From: Paenibacillus algicola
Lineage (GTDB): Bacteria > Bacillota > Bacilli > Paenibacillales > Paenibacillaceae
NCBI RefSeq assembly: GCF_005577435.1
Contig: NZ_CP040396.1
Coordinates: 3,228,501-3,292,500, forward strand
Reading direction: 5' to 3'
DNA: 64,000 bases
The notes under the pieces were generated by a model that was not told where the DNA came from, searched no databases, and saw only the letters and a list, made by a program, of their open reading frames with translations. This document shows positions 15,202 through 22,872 of this stretch, piece by piece (positions within the stretch are counted from its first letter, which is position 1; every line of letters begins with the position of its first letter). The position numbers and the translations under genes were made by a program.

Positions 15202-15240
15202 AAACAAACCTGCCGGCTCACATAGCTGACAGGTTTGTTT
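15202..15240. terminator. Strong bidirectional rho-independent terminator
   Basis: The 11-bp stem AAACAAACCTG and CAGGTTTGTTT encloses a partly paired loop (CCGGCTCACATAGCTGA), followed by a T-run on the plus strand and flanked by A-rich sequence on the other side. It lies between the convergent lipoprotein gene and the leftward winged-helix gene. Confidence 0.88.
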
Positions 15241-15242
15241 TT

Positions 15243-15518
15243 TTAATAATAAGTCCAGTAATCCAGATTGTTGCTATCCTGCGCCGGCAGCTGAGGCTCT
15301 TCGTCCTCCTCTTCGCGCAGAATCTTAATCCCCTGTGTGGTCCCCTTATCTGCCCAAGTAATGAACTCTCTGTTCTCCAAGCTCTCCAGCCCTTGGGTGA
15401 TCTCAGCCTTAGCCCGGCCAGTCAAATACTCAATCAATTTAACTGGAGGCATGGTCCGCCGGTGCATCGAATAATTAACGAGGATCCGCAACAGCTTACG
15501 CTCCAGATCGGGCAGCAT
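15243..15518 (-). CDS. Small winged-helix protein (LexA-type DNA-binding-like)
   Basis: 91 residues from the ATG at 15518 with GGAGGTG 7 bp upstream; the GTG three codons earlier abuts that site. The core LERKLLRILVNYSMHRRTM, then IEYLTGRAKAEITQGLESLENREFI has the layout of a LexA-type winged helix. An acidic tail (REEEDEEPQ) follows. It overlaps its upstream partner by 23 bp, so the two are co-translated. It is probably a transcription factor of the phage cassette. Confidence 0.65.
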   Translation of the reverse strand: MLPDLERKLLRILVNYSMHRRTMPPVKLIEYLTGRAKAEITQGLESLENREFITWADKGTTQGIKILREEEDEEPQLPAQDSNNLDYWTYY

Positions 15519-15711
15519 GCCGGCCACCTCCCACTCGTTTTGTGGCCAGAATGTTATCAGTAAGAAACACCCGCGGAGCTCCGGTCTTCAAGCACAGGGC
15601 TCTTACTCGGCCATCTTTAACCCCGAGCACCTCAATCTGCCTCTGTGTGATGTTGTTTTTGCGGTCTATGTAGATGATCTCAACGACGCCTCCGATGTAC
15701 TTCTCCATCAT
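15496..15711 (-). CDS. Small WYL-domain-like protein
   Basis: 71 residues from an ATG 5 bp after GGAGG. The pattern KYIGGVVEIIYIDRKNNITQRQIEV followed by VRALCLKTGAPRVFLTDNILA resembles a stand-alone WYL domain, a ligand-sensing fold found in transcription regulators and phage proteins. It precedes a small winged-helix gene, and the two could act as sensor and DNA-binding partner. A good promoter lies just upstream. Confidence 0.65.
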   Translation of the reverse strand: MMEKYIGGVVEIIYIDRKNNITQRQIEVLGVKDGRVRALCLKTGAPRVFLTDNILATKRVGGGRHAARSGA

Positions 15712-15742
15712 GTTCGCCTCCAAAATAAGAACGTTTGTTTGT

Positions 15743-15772
15743 ATTATAACCAAACACTAACATTTCAAGCAA
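15743..15772 (-). promoter_or_regulatory. Sigma-A-like promoter for the WYL/winged-helix pair
   Basis: On the minus strand, TTGCTT and TATAAT are separated by 18 bp and lie about 35 bp before the WYL-like start. The -10 element overlaps a TTGTATTATAA near-palindrome related to sites at 12750 and 15808, so repression at this point is plausible. Confidence 0.6.
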
Positions 15773-15788
15773 TCGAAATTTTAATTTT

Positions 15789-15836
15789 ATGTTCTTGTTA
15801 TGTTCGCTTGTATTACACAGGTTATTGGGATATATT
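15789..15836 (+). promoter_or_regulatory. Promoter and tandem 11-bp operator upstream of the 15879 gene
   Basis: Two adjoining 11-mers, ATGTTCTTGTT and ATGTTCGCTTG (15789-15810), are followed by TTGTAT (15808-15813) and TATATT (15831-15836) with 17-bp spacing, a good sigma-A-type promoter. The 11-mers are the reverse complement of the repeat type at 10511-10543. Confidence 0.5.
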
Positions 15837-15878
15837 TATATCAGAGCAAAGGACATTAAAGAAAAGGAGCGAATGAAA

Positions 15879-16262
15879 ATGAAAAACGTTATGGTGAGAG
15901 CTTGGGAGATCGCAAAGGCAGCTGTTGTGAAATTCGGAGGTAAGGTAAAAGAATACTTTGCCCAGGCTCTTGCCATGGCGTGGGCCGAAGCAAAAGCCCC
16001 TAAGTACACAGAAGTGGAATTGAAGGCCGATACTCGCAAGCACAGAACGTGGATGGCTCAAATCGTCGGCACACACCCAACCTTCAAACTGGATCGCAAA
16101 TTCTTAAACCAAGATGGCACAGATGAGTTTGGTGACAAAATTTTTCGCTTGAAAGACGGTGCGTATGAGTTTAACAACGGTAACCGCCGAGGGTTCTTCT
16201 TGATTCAAAACGGCGTGAAGGTCAGCGCAACGCAAAACGAGATCAACTCTTACATCGCATAA
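15879..16262 (+). CDS. Phage protein of unknown function
   Basis: 127 residues; the second of two ATGs is chosen because it lies 9 bp after AGGAG. The N-terminal block VRAWEIAKAAVVKFGGKVKEYFAQALAMAW is a short helical motif I recognise from many Firmicutes phage proteins without a known role. The C-terminal part (FGDKIFRLKDGAYEFNNGNRRG) is beta-rich. It begins a short rightward set ending in an AP2-domain protein. Confidence 0.72.
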   Translation: MKNVMVRAWEIAKAAVVKFGGKVKEYFAQALAMAWAEAKAPKYTEVELKADTRKHRTWMAQIVGTHPTFKLDRKFLNQDGTDEFGDKIFRLKDGAYEFNNGNRRGFFLIQNGVKVSATQNEINSYIA

Positions 16263-16289
16263 TAAACCAAATAAAAGGAGCGATTTTAA

Positions 16290-16508
16290 ATGAAAATCCA
16301 ATTTGAAAACAAAGAAATCACCCTGAAGCAAGAGCCTTATATCGACGGACCGGCCGGAGAAACTCCGATTTACAAAGCACAAGCATCTGACGCTGAGGGC
16401 AACGAGTATATTGTGACATGGGCAGCGGTTGAAGGCTGGGAAAACATCGAAGACGAATCTGAAATGTGTGATTGGGATCACCCTACTGGCCTGATGCTGG
16501 TAAAGTAG
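16290..16508 (+). CDS. Small acidic phage protein
   Basis: 72 residues with an AAAGGAGCG ribosome site. It is beta-rich with KIQFENKEITLKQEPYIDG and a tryptophan-containing centre (YIVTWAAVEGWENIED). Proteins of this outline accompany the preceding family in phages. No function is known. Confidence 0.65.
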   Translation: MKIQFENKEITLKQEPYIDGPAGETPIYKAQASDAEGNEYIVTWAAVEGWENIEDESEMCDWDHPTGLMLVK

Positions 16509-16699
16509 TACCGCCCCTTGAATACGTTGGAGCTGCGTGGGTCGCCCGGCACAAGGGCACCTCGCAGCAAAACGTTACTGAGTCCGGCATGAGAGCGCTG
16601 AATCCAAAATACCGGGGCTCTATGATCAAACCGGATGCATTGTTTGAGGGGCGGCCGCTGTGGCTGAGAAGCCGTTTTGAGGTAGATGGAGATGCCTAA
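16472..16699 (+). CDS. Small HTH/excisionase-like DNA-binding protein (start uncertain)
   Basis: The convincing part is LEYVGAAWVARHKGTSQQNVTE, then SMIKPDALFEGRPLWLRS, which has the outline of a MerR/excisionase winged helix with a final target-reading loop. The only in-frame start is a TTG at 16472 without a ribosome site, overlapping the previous gene by 37 bp. Translation may therefore be coupled, or the 5' end may be altered. It could serve as the recombination directionality factor, though that is speculative. Confidence 0.6.
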   Translation: MGSPYWPDAGKVVPPLEYVGAAWVARHKGTSQQNVTESGMRALNPKYRGSMIKPDALFEGRPLWLRSRFEVDGDA

Positions 16700-17351
16700 A
16701 AAGATTGACCTGATCGGGCAGCGTTTTGGAAGATTGACAGTAATCTATAAACTGCCCCCGAATGGGGGACCCTCACTATGGCAATGCTTGTGTGATTGTG
16801 GAAACTCAAAAGTAGCGGCCGCTAATGTTTTACAACGTGGAGACTGTAAAAGCTGCGGATGTTTGCATCAAGAGTACCTCGCGAGTAGACACGCTAAAAC
16901 CGATATTGATTTATCTGGCAAACGGTTTGGGAAGCTCATTGCTCTGCACAAAATTAAAATTGAGGGCAAAAAGTCTATTATGTGGTTATGCCAGTGTGAC
17001 TGTGGCAAACAGGTACCCGTAGCAGCCAGCGAACTGAAACATAACCATGTCCGCAGCTGTGGCTGCCTGGTATCTGATCACGTTAATTCTTTTTTTGATG
17101 AAGGTACGAATGTCGCTGCTCTATTAGCGAATACAGTCAGCTCCCGCAACAAAAGCGGAACAAAGGGCGTATTTTATGATGCAAGTCGGAATAAGTGGTC
17201 TGCGGAAATCATGTTCCAAGGGAAACGTTACCGACTTGGCAGGCGCTCAGACAAAAAGGATGCGATCCGTCTCAGGGAAGAAGCCGAGGAAAAACTGCAT
17301 GGCGATTTTTTAGCATGGTACAAAGCAAAAAAAGACCCTGCCAGCGATTAA
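16692..17351 (+). CDS. AP2-domain phage protein with zinc-ribbon-like repeats
   Basis: 219 residues from the second ATG, 8 bp after GAGGT. Two similar N-terminal repeats (IGQRFGRLTVIYK and SGKRFGKLIALHK) each end in CxC and CGC clusters (CLCDCG, SCGCLH; CQCDCG, SCGCLV) that look metal-binding. The C-terminal AP2-like domain is GTKGVFYDASRNKWSAEI, then KRYRLGRRSDKKDA. Related AP2 proteins often carry an HNH nuclease, but none is present here, so DNA binding without cutting is the likely activity. It may be a homing-endonuclease derivative. Confidence 0.8.
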   Translation: MPKKIDLIGQRFGRLTVIYKLPPNGGPSLWQCLCDCGNSKVAAANVLQRGDCKSCGCLHQEYLASRHAKTDIDLSGKRFGKLIALHKIKIEGKKSIMWLCQCDCGKQVPVAASELKHNHVRSCGCLVSDHVNSFFDEGTNVAALLANTVSSRNKSGTKGVFYDASRNKWSAEIMFQGKRYRLGRRSDKKDAIRLREEAEEKLHGDFLAWYKAKKDPASD

Positions 17352-17364
17352 GCCGGCAGGGTCT
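17333..17364 (-). terminator. Terminator of the late operon (and of the AP2 gene)
   Basis: The stem AGACCCTGCC and GGCAGGGTCT (10 bp, perfect) encloses the AP2 stop codon in its loop. On the minus strand it is followed by seven T residues, making a classic rho-independent terminator directly after the amidase gene. The plus-strand side has a poorer T-run. Confidence 0.88.
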
Positions 17365-17368
17365 ATAC

Positions 17369-18103
17369 TTATTTCTGTTGATTATTAATAAATCGACTCA
17401 GCATAACCGCCATTTCCTCCCGAGTAATCGGCGCACCCGGCCGGCTGCCATCCACGTAACCTTGTTCGGTCATCGCCTTCCATGCTGATGCAGCCCACGG
17501 GCTTACAGCATTAATATCACGTTCATTCTTAGACACTCCTGCTCCCTCCCTTTTCTTCAGGCCTAGATGCTTAGCAACCCCAGTCACATGCCCTTGAATA
17601 ATAGCATCCAACACTTCCTGACGTTTCAGCAGGCCAGCATCCTTGGCAACATCCACAAAAAGGTTTTCGGTCAGCACAGCCGGCATCTTACTTTCCCGCA
17701 CCATGTGCAGGTTTTTGGACTTCTGTCCTCGATCCGTAACGCCGTAGGGTTTTAGCGCCGACATGATCTCGCGGTGCAGCGCATTTTGAAGAGCTACGGA
17801 GGCAGGTAACGCATTTGTAAATCGAAATGTCTCAAACCCGCCTGATCCGCCTGCAGCATTACAATGGATGGACACAAGGATATCAGACCCTGCTTTGTTT
17901 GCCTTGCTGGTCCGATCGGACAGTTCGAGAAACACGTCCGTACTTCGGGATGTCAACACCTCGACACCCTCATACTCTGCTTCTAACTGCTGCTTGATCC
18001 CTTGGGACAACTTCAGTACAATATCCTTCTCCTGCAGCCCATTCGCTGTAGCACCCGGATCTTTACCGCCATGGCCTGCGTCGATCCATACCTTCTTACT
18101 CAT
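17369..18103 (-). CDS. N-acetylmuramoyl-L-alanine amidase (endolysin) with SLH-like C-terminus
   Basis: 244 residues from the ATG 8 bp after GGAGC. It is an Amidase_3-type zinc enzyme: IDAGHGGKDPGA holds the first zinc His, followed by Glu in NGLQEKD, SIHCNAAGG with the next His, and TENLFVD with a catalytic Glu. It would cut the bond between muramic acid and the stem peptide for lysis. The tail (INAVSPWAASAW, ITREEMAVMLSRFI) resembles a single S-layer-homology repeat that could hold the enzyme to cell-wall polymers. There is no signal peptide, so release depends on the adjacent holin. Confidence 0.93.
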   Translation of the reverse strand: MSKKVWIDAGHGGKDPGATANGLQEKDIVLKLSQGIKQQLEAEYEGVEVLTSRSTDVFLELSDRTSKANKAGSDILVSIHCNAAGGSGGFETFRFTNALPASVALQNALHREIMSALKPYGVTDRGQKSKNLHMVRESKMPAVLTENLFVDVAKDAGLLKRQEVLDAIIQGHVTGVAKHLGLKKREGAGVSKNERDINAVSPWAASAWKAMTEQGYVDGSRPGAPITREEMAVMLSRFINNQQK

Positions 18104-18368
18104 ATTGATCAGCTCCAATCTTGGTTTGTTTAACGACCTGATGACCAAACACGGCAAAGGCACCGGCCAGGATGCCCTGGATTATGGATTCCATGCTCCA
18201 GCCGATGACGCCAACGGTGAAGAGAATAGCCACCGCCAGCACAACATAAATGATGGACCAGTCCGGCACCTTGGGTGTCTGTTTCAAGATGAAGCCAATC
18301 ACCCAGCATGCGGCCACAACGATCAACAGCCGCGGATCAACCAATTCAAAAATCATGTTCCATTCCAT
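18096..18368 (-). CDS. Phage holin
   Basis: 90 residues with three hydrophobic segments (LLIVVAACWVIGFIL, IIYVVLAVAILFTVGVI, IIQGILAGAFAVFGHQVV) and a short charged tail. The outline matches the Firmicutes holin family related to Hol44 (holin superfamily V). It overlaps the amidase start by 8 bp. It would form membrane lesions that let the endolysin reach the wall. Confidence 0.88.
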   Translation of the reverse strand: MEWNMIFELVDPRLLIVVAACWVIGFILKQTPKVPDWSIIYVVLAVAILFTVGVIGWSMESIIQGILAGAFAVFGHQVVKQTKIGADQYE

Positions 18369-18369
18369 T

Positions 18370-18663
18370 TCAAATTCCGCCTCCCATTTCTTCTTTTCGG
18401 TCCAAGCGCTTGTGAGCTTGCTTGGCCGATTCTTCGACTCGTGTCACGCGCTCAGACAAAGCATCAATCCGCTGACCTTGCACCCTTTGCTCGAGCCTAA
18501 TATCATCTACTCCCCGTTTGATGTAATCCACATCAGCGCGTTGGAGCGCGTCGGCTCCAGCCTCTTGGATCAGATCTTGACGATATGATCTGGTGCGGCC
18601 GATCCAACCCAACACAATACCGCTTATAGCAGCGATTAATGCAATCATGGCAGTGATGTCCAC
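18370..18663 (-). CDS. Membrane-anchored coiled-coil protein of the lysis cassette
   Basis: 97 residues. An N-terminal transmembrane helix (MIALIAAISGIVLGWI) is followed by a long coiled coil (LEQRVQGQRIDALSERVTRVEES). This is XhlA-like in general character but with the membrane helix at the opposite end. It stops 1 bp before the holin start. It could help tune lysis timing or be a holin partner. Confidence 0.72.
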   Translation of the reverse strand: MDITAMIALIAAISGIVLGWIGRTRSYRQDLIQEAGADALQRADVDYIKRGVDDIRLEQRVQGQRIDALSERVTRVEESAKQAHKRLDRKEEMGGGI

Positions 18664-18701
18664 CTTTCTTCCCCCCTGTCTCCCTCTCTATAAATAAAAG
18701 A

Positions 18702-18722
18702 GCCCCCGGACCACCCAGGGGC
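18702..18722 (-). terminator. Possible hairpin terminator between tail and lysis genes
   Basis: GCCCC and GGGGC arms with partial inner pairing are followed on the minus strand by TCTTTTATTT. The T-run is imperfect, so this may only attenuate read-through from the tail operon into the lysis cassette. Confidence 0.45.
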
Positions 18723-18756
18723 ATAAAAAATACGCCTTGCGGCGCTGCTGGTGAAA

Positions 18757-18888
18757 CTATTCTTCAATCAGAAACTCCAGACCGCTGTCAACCAGAATAT
18801 CACGCACGCCCGGCTGCAGCGTAGATGGTACAGCGCTAAATGCTGTCTTACCCAAAATCACACGTTGAGCAAAAAACATCGCCATCAT
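18757..18888 (-). CDS. Small phage protein, CD1375/XkdX-neighbour type (43 aa)
   Basis: A start at 18888 (or 18885) after GGGAGGTG gives M(M)AMFFAQRVILGKTAF, then VPSTLQPGVRDILVDSGLEFLIEE. Very similar proteins of about 42 residues lie after tail-fibre genes in many Firmicutes phages. The function is unknown. The longer frame is rejected because the ribosome site falls inside it. Confidence 0.78.
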   Translation of the reverse strand: MMAMFFAQRVILGKTAFSAVPSTLQPGVRDILVDSGLEFLIEE

Positions 18889-18938
18889 GACCTCACCTCC
18901 CTTCAAGCGGCATACAAGCCAATAAAGCAAGTTGAGCA

Positions 18939-19373
18939 TCACTGGTACACCTGATTGGCCATCTCTGCGATGACGTCCTCGATAAAGTCGGCTCGTTCGG
19001 ATAAGGCCGCGTTCTGAGCTTTAAGAAGCGCGTTTTCCTGTTTGAGCTCATTCACCTGATCCGACAACGGAGGCTGATAAACGGGCGGCGTTTCGGGTTC
19101 GTCAGGGTCCGGATATGCAAATTCTAACGTGCCCGTTTCAGGATTGACGCGACCCAACACACCCTCCCGGAAATCCTGCTCATAGTCTTCTGGTTCAAGT
19201 TTTATAATCTCCACCGTTGATGCATCTCGTTCTTGCAGTTTCGATACAGCCTCAAACGGTTTTCGCTTGAGTTCATATTCCGGGTCAGTTGAATGACTTA
19301 TCCCTGTATTATGCAAGATTTCGCCTGTGATCTTGTCGTAATAGATCCAGCGCCCAAATGTATACAATGTCAT
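18939..19373 (-). CDS. Tail-fibre-associated protein (XkdW-like position)
   Basis: 144 residues. An N-terminal beta-rich part (LYTFGRWIYYDKITGEIL) leads to a proline-rich spacer (PDPDEPETPPVYQPPLSDQ) and a C-terminal coiled coil (ELKQENALLKAQNAALSERADFIEDV). This mix fits small proteins encoded just after tail fibres, possibly assembly factors or fibre tips. No known enzyme motif. Confidence 0.68.
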   Translation of the reverse strand: MTLYTFGRWIYYDKITGEILHNTGISHSTDPEYELKRKPFEAVSKLQERDASTVEIIKLEPEDYEQDFREGVLGRVNPETGTLEFAYPDPDEPETPPVYQPPLSDQVNELKQENALLKAQNAALSERADFIEDVIAEMANQVYQ

Positions 19374-19390
19374 TTTCTCACCTCAGTTTA

Positions 19391-20854
19391 TTATTCCCAC
19401 GCGCAGACCTTTACGTCTCTATAAGATCCGCTTTGCGTGTTCGAAACGGTTAACACACGCTGTAGGTTTGGCGAAATTTTCAAATAACTACCGCCAACCT
19501 TGAAAGTTATTATAGTCACATAGTTACTTTGCCCCGATGACGGCATCGGCGGCGTTTTCACCAAGCCCTCACCCTCCAACGATCCATAAGGATAACTGGA
19601 GGCATTACTCACGCCATACACAACGGCCACTTTAGGTTCAAAACCAAGATCGATCTGCTGAGATTGGTTTCCGGCAAGAGCACCCACTTGGATCTCGATG
19701 TATTTTTTTCCTTCTTGAAGCGTCCCGTTTTTCCCAAAAATATTCACGCCTGCTCGTATGTTTGATTCGATTAAATCAGGATCACCCAAGATCGTTATTG
19801 GCGAAGAATAATACCCGGCATCCTTGGTTTGGTTTATTGTGCCCGGTGTGACGGTTCCGCCTGCGCCGCGGTTTGGCATTGTGCCGGGTGTCCCGGCGAT
19901 CGTCGTGCCTGCAAGCACATTACCTGCTGGGACCACCACCGCCGGTACAACACCAGAACCATTGTGATATCCTGCAGGGATAGAAAGTGCTGATGGGCCA
20001 GGCGTCAACGTGAGTGCGCCCCGGTTTGGCATACTGCCCGTTATCGGACCGCTTGCGTTACTCGCCGTCTTCCCAGCCAAGAGATCAGCTGCCGTTGCAT
20101 TGCCGCTCGCGCGGATTACAGCCGCGATCTTAGGAATGAGTTGAGCCCATGTTTCGCTTGTGGATGCCGTTACACCAATGAAGTTAAGCGCGGCAACCAC
20201 TTCCGCTTTACGCTCAACTCCAAGCTGCTTTCCCGCGAGGGCTTCGTCGTATGCAGCCTTGACCGCTTTTTCTGTGGCTGCGACGCTCTCTCTTGTACCA
20301 TTCGTTGCATTCGAAAGCTGCACGAGTCCTTTTTGGGTTAGAGAGGCATCCGGGATATCAGGGTCCAGACCCTCCAATGCTTCATCGAGTTCTTTGTGTG
20401 TAACATAAGCAAGATTTGTATCGACCGAAAGCGTCACGCTCTGGGCTTGGCCCACATAAACCAGCACGTCGAAATTTTTGTTGATTAGATCCCCGGTCCC
20501 GGTAGGCGGAATATAGTCTGCTGTATCTCCCGCATTGAGATAATAATATAGAATTTCACCCTCGTCCGGGTCCATGGCAAAAACGCCGATTTCTCGAAAG
20601 TAAAAGCCCGTTGTAACGTCCTGATTAGACAGTACAAATCCCACCGTAGCCTGATTCGGCGGCGTCATTTTTAAACGCGTGACGTCTATTGTCTTTTTAG
20701 AGCTGATCACGTTTGTAAGTGCTGTAATGGACTGCCCCCCGAGTTGACCGTCTCCGATTACGACCTTGGTATATTTTAGTTGCGCTCCTGCCTGGGCCTT
20801 GGCCTGTAATGATCGGCCCTTGTTTGTTAATCCCTTTGCACTAAATGAAGACAT
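19391..20854 (-). CDS. Phage tail fibre protein
   Basis: 487 residues. The N-terminal ~160 residues (SSFSAKGLTNKGRSLQAKAQAG, FYFREIGVFA) are the baseplate-attachment domain common to contractile-tail fibres. A tail-fibre repeat (ASLTQKGLVQLSNATNG, AATEKAVKAAYD) follows, then a Gly/Thr-rich region with repeated GTMPNRG and SMPNRG units and a C-terminal receptor-facing domain. It lies directly after tail protein I, as in P2. The C-terminus probably sets host range. Confidence 0.88.
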   Translation of the reverse strand: MSSFSAKGLTNKGRSLQAKAQAGAQLKYTKVVIGDGQLGGQSITALTNVISSKKTIDVTRLKMTPPNQATVGFVLSNQDVTTGFYFREIGVFAMDPDEGEILYYYLNAGDTADYIPPTGTGDLINKNFDVLVYVGQAQSVTLSVDTNLAYVTHKELDEALEGLDPDIPDASLTQKGLVQLSNATNGTRESVAATEKAVKAAYDEALAGKQLGVERKAEVVAALNFIGVTASTSETWAQLIPKIAAVIRASGNATAADLLAGKTASNASGPITGSMPNRGALTLTPGPSALSIPAGYHNGSGVVPAVVVPAGNVLAGTTIAGTPGTMPNRGAGGTVTPGTINQTKDAGYYSSPITILGDPDLIESNIRAGVNIFGKNGTLQEGKKYIEIQVGALAGNQSQQIDLGFEPKVAVVYGVSNASSYPYGSLEGEGLVKTPPMPSSGQSNYVTIITFKVGGSYLKISPNLQRVLTVSNTQSGSYRDVKVCAWE

Positions 20855-20862
20855 TTGATCAC

Positions 20863-21423
20863 CTACCTGATTAAGATGTACTCGCTAACGTGGACGCCCG
20901 CGCCGTGGTATAGGTTAAAGCTCTCGGTTTGTGACAAGATCACCTCTTCCAGGTGAGCGGTGAGACGTTTTACCGATTCGACCGCACGGTAGAACTCCTG
21001 TGCACGGTCCAGGGTTACCTCCGGATTATTGGTGGTGACTCTAAAATATCCAGGCTCCCCACCATACTGAAACCACTCTTCGACCTTACCCTCACCAAAG
21101 AGGATTGTGATGAGGTCCTCGATCGCGCCGGGCGTCCCTTTGATCCGGTGGAACTCTTTCGCATTTTTGAGCAGCTGCACCTTTTGTTCCAGAGGCAGCG
21201 TGGTGTCCCAAAAGTCCACGTGATCCTGCCAAGCCCGCTCGTCTGCCTCTGCATCCGTGATCCGGCCCTGCATCAGCCTGCGATAAAAGGACAAGTCCTC
21301 TACCTCTTTGTTGAGCAGCTGTACATGACTGTCCAGCGCCCTGGCCGCAGCCGAGACGGTAGGATCTGCCTGTGCATTCGGCGGCAGCAGGTCATACACG
21401 CTGATCTGGTCTATGTTAATCAT
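20863..21423 (-). CDS. Tail protein I (P2 gpI family)
   Basis: 186 residues from the ATG 7 bp after GGAGG, overlapping the gpJ stop by 8 bp. The region VYDLLPPNAQADPTVSAAARALD, then EKVQLLKNA, HRIKGTPGAIEDLI is the P2 gpI signature. It is a baseplate wedge component connecting gpJ to the fibre. Confidence 0.9.
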   Translation of the reverse strand: MINIDQISVYDLLPPNAQADPTVSAAARALDSHVQLLNKEVEDLSFYRRLMQGRITDAEADERAWQDHVDFWDTTLPLEQKVQLLKNAKEFHRIKGTPGAIEDLITILFGEGKVEEWFQYGGEPGYFRVTTNNPEVTLDRAQEFYRAVESVKRLTAHLEEVILSQTESFNLYHGAGVHVSEYILIR

Positions 21424-22543
21424 CTGCAAGCCCTCCAAATACCACATTAACGTTTGTTTCCTGCGCGACCTGCAGCTCTGTGATCGGCGTATACATTGGA
21501 CTGATCAGCTCGACGCGCTGAGCCCCGGCATTCATCACCCTGCTGATCAATTCAGATTGGTTAATCGGACGCCCCAGCTTCGATTTTTGCCACAACCTGA
21601 ACGCCATTACCGCATTGTCTACGGCAGCCTGAATAACAGCCGACTCTGCGGCACGATCGCGGTGGATGTAATAGGTCAAATCAATGTCGTAAGACACAAC
21701 CTCCGGAGCCTGGACGGTCACTCGATCCGTTAGAGGTCGTATCCGTCTGCCGTTGATTTTGGCAGCTACAGCATCAAGTACAGCCTGTATAGGTATCTGT
21801 CCACCCTCCAGCAAAGGTACCACCGTAACCTCTCCCGGCGACTCGGAGACAGCCGCTATGTCCACGATGGCGGCGCTCGCTGACTTAGCCCAGTATTCGT
21901 ATCCTTCTTCCGGTCCGGCCGTAGAAAAGGATTCAGGGGCCATTCTGATGCGCTCACGGTACGAATCATCATCCTCGGTATCTGCGCCGCCTGCTGTAGT
22001 CGTAAGGTTTGTCACAGACGCCACAAACGGCAAGGGGTCGATGAGCGTGGTCAGCTGACCCGGCAAGAAGCCGTTGCCGATGACGCCAGGCGTCAGACAC
22101 TCGATCAGCACGTCTGCTGTAGTCACCCCTGCAGGGATGGTCGCCGCTGCTTTGGTTGCAAACAAAATAGAACCTTCTGCCCCCTCGGGAGCAATGCGGG
22201 TTCCAGCTGGGATAATTTGCGGAGTGACCAAAGGAATTGAGAGTGTAAAGCGTTCTGTGGTGATTGCCGGCTCCGCCTGCAGCCGGGGTGTTTCCGGATC
22301 ACCCAAGTAGTCCAGGACAATCCCTTTTGCATACCTCAGCAACTCTCCTTTTGCCACCTTGTTGATCAGCACCCTTTGCTGGATGATCAGCTGAGCAAAG
22401 GCCCGCAAAGCTAGCATTTCCGGATCCGCACGGTTTAAGGTCCGCCCGGTAAATCCTTGGAACACGGTGACCACGTCTAAAAAGACCTTGTCAGCGTCAT
22501 CCTCGACAAATTTGATATCGGGTAATTCGACTAGCTGCGCCAT
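21416..22543 (-). CDS. Baseplate assembly protein J (gp47 family)
   Basis: 375 residues. The N-terminal LPDIKFVEDDADKVFLDV, the middle GGADTEDDDSYRERIRMAPESFSTAGPEEGYEYWAKSA-type motif and the C-terminal segment PINQSELISRVMNAG identify the gpJ/gp47 family of contractile-tail baseplate wedges. The length is normal. It starts at the last base of the gp25-like gene. Confidence 0.93.
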   Translation of the reverse strand: MAQLVELPDIKFVEDDADKVFLDVVTVFQGFTGRTLNRADPEMLALRAFAQLIIQQRVLINKVAKGELLRYAKGIVLDYLGDPETPRLQAEPAITTERFTLSIPLVTPQIIPAGTRIAPEGAEGSILFATKAAATIPAGVTTADVLIECLTPGVIGNGFLPGQLTTLIDPLPFVASVTNLTTTAGGADTEDDDSYRERIRMAPESFSTAGPEEGYEYWAKSASAAIVDIAAVSESPGEVTVVPLLEGGQIPIQAVLDAVAAKINGRRIRPLTDRVTVQAPEVVSYDIDLTYYIHRDRAAESAVIQAAVDNAVMAFRLWQKSKLGRPINQSELISRVMNAGAQRVELISPMYTPITELQVAQETNVNVVFGGLADD

Positions 22544-22872
22544 TACAGCACCTCTCTTTCAACAAACCTGATGACAGCATGATATTTACCCTGCGCCGCC
22601 TCTTCCGGGGTCTGCTCATAGTCTATGTCAGTGATTTGAGCCCGCGGCTCACCCTCCTCGATGGCTGCCATGAGCTCATTCACAAAGAGAGCCTGCGCTA
22701 TAACCTCGGGCTGGTCAACGACTCCCGGAGATATACCTAAGGCACGATCCAGAGGGACCGTGCCTGCGTATGTCGTTGCTATGACCTGTATGTTTTGCTT
22801 GATGGATTCAATGCCTGTCAGCCCAAATCTCATGGCTGCCGGCTGCGTTACGTTTACTGTATGTTCGATCAT
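22543..22872 (-). CDS. Baseplate wedge protein, GPW/gp25 family
   Basis: 109 residues with the gp25 core: GIESIKQNIQVIATT, then VPLDRALGISP near residue 45 and VNELMAAIEEGEPRA. gp25-like proteins join sheath to baseplate and resemble lysozyme-like wedge proteins of T4 and type VI secretion. It overlaps the upstream gene by 4 bp. Confidence 0.9.
   Translation of the reverse strand: MIEHTVNVTQPAAMRFGLTGIESIKQNIQVIATTYAGTVPLDRALGISPGVVDQPEVIAQALFVNELMAAIEEGEPRAQITDIDYEQTPEEAAQGKYHAVIRFVEREVL

Noticed and set aside
15729-15741. LexA/DinR box (GAACGTTTGTTT)
   Set aside because: Only one half-site is right, and the sequence is better explained by the TTGTATTA-type repeat beside the promoter.
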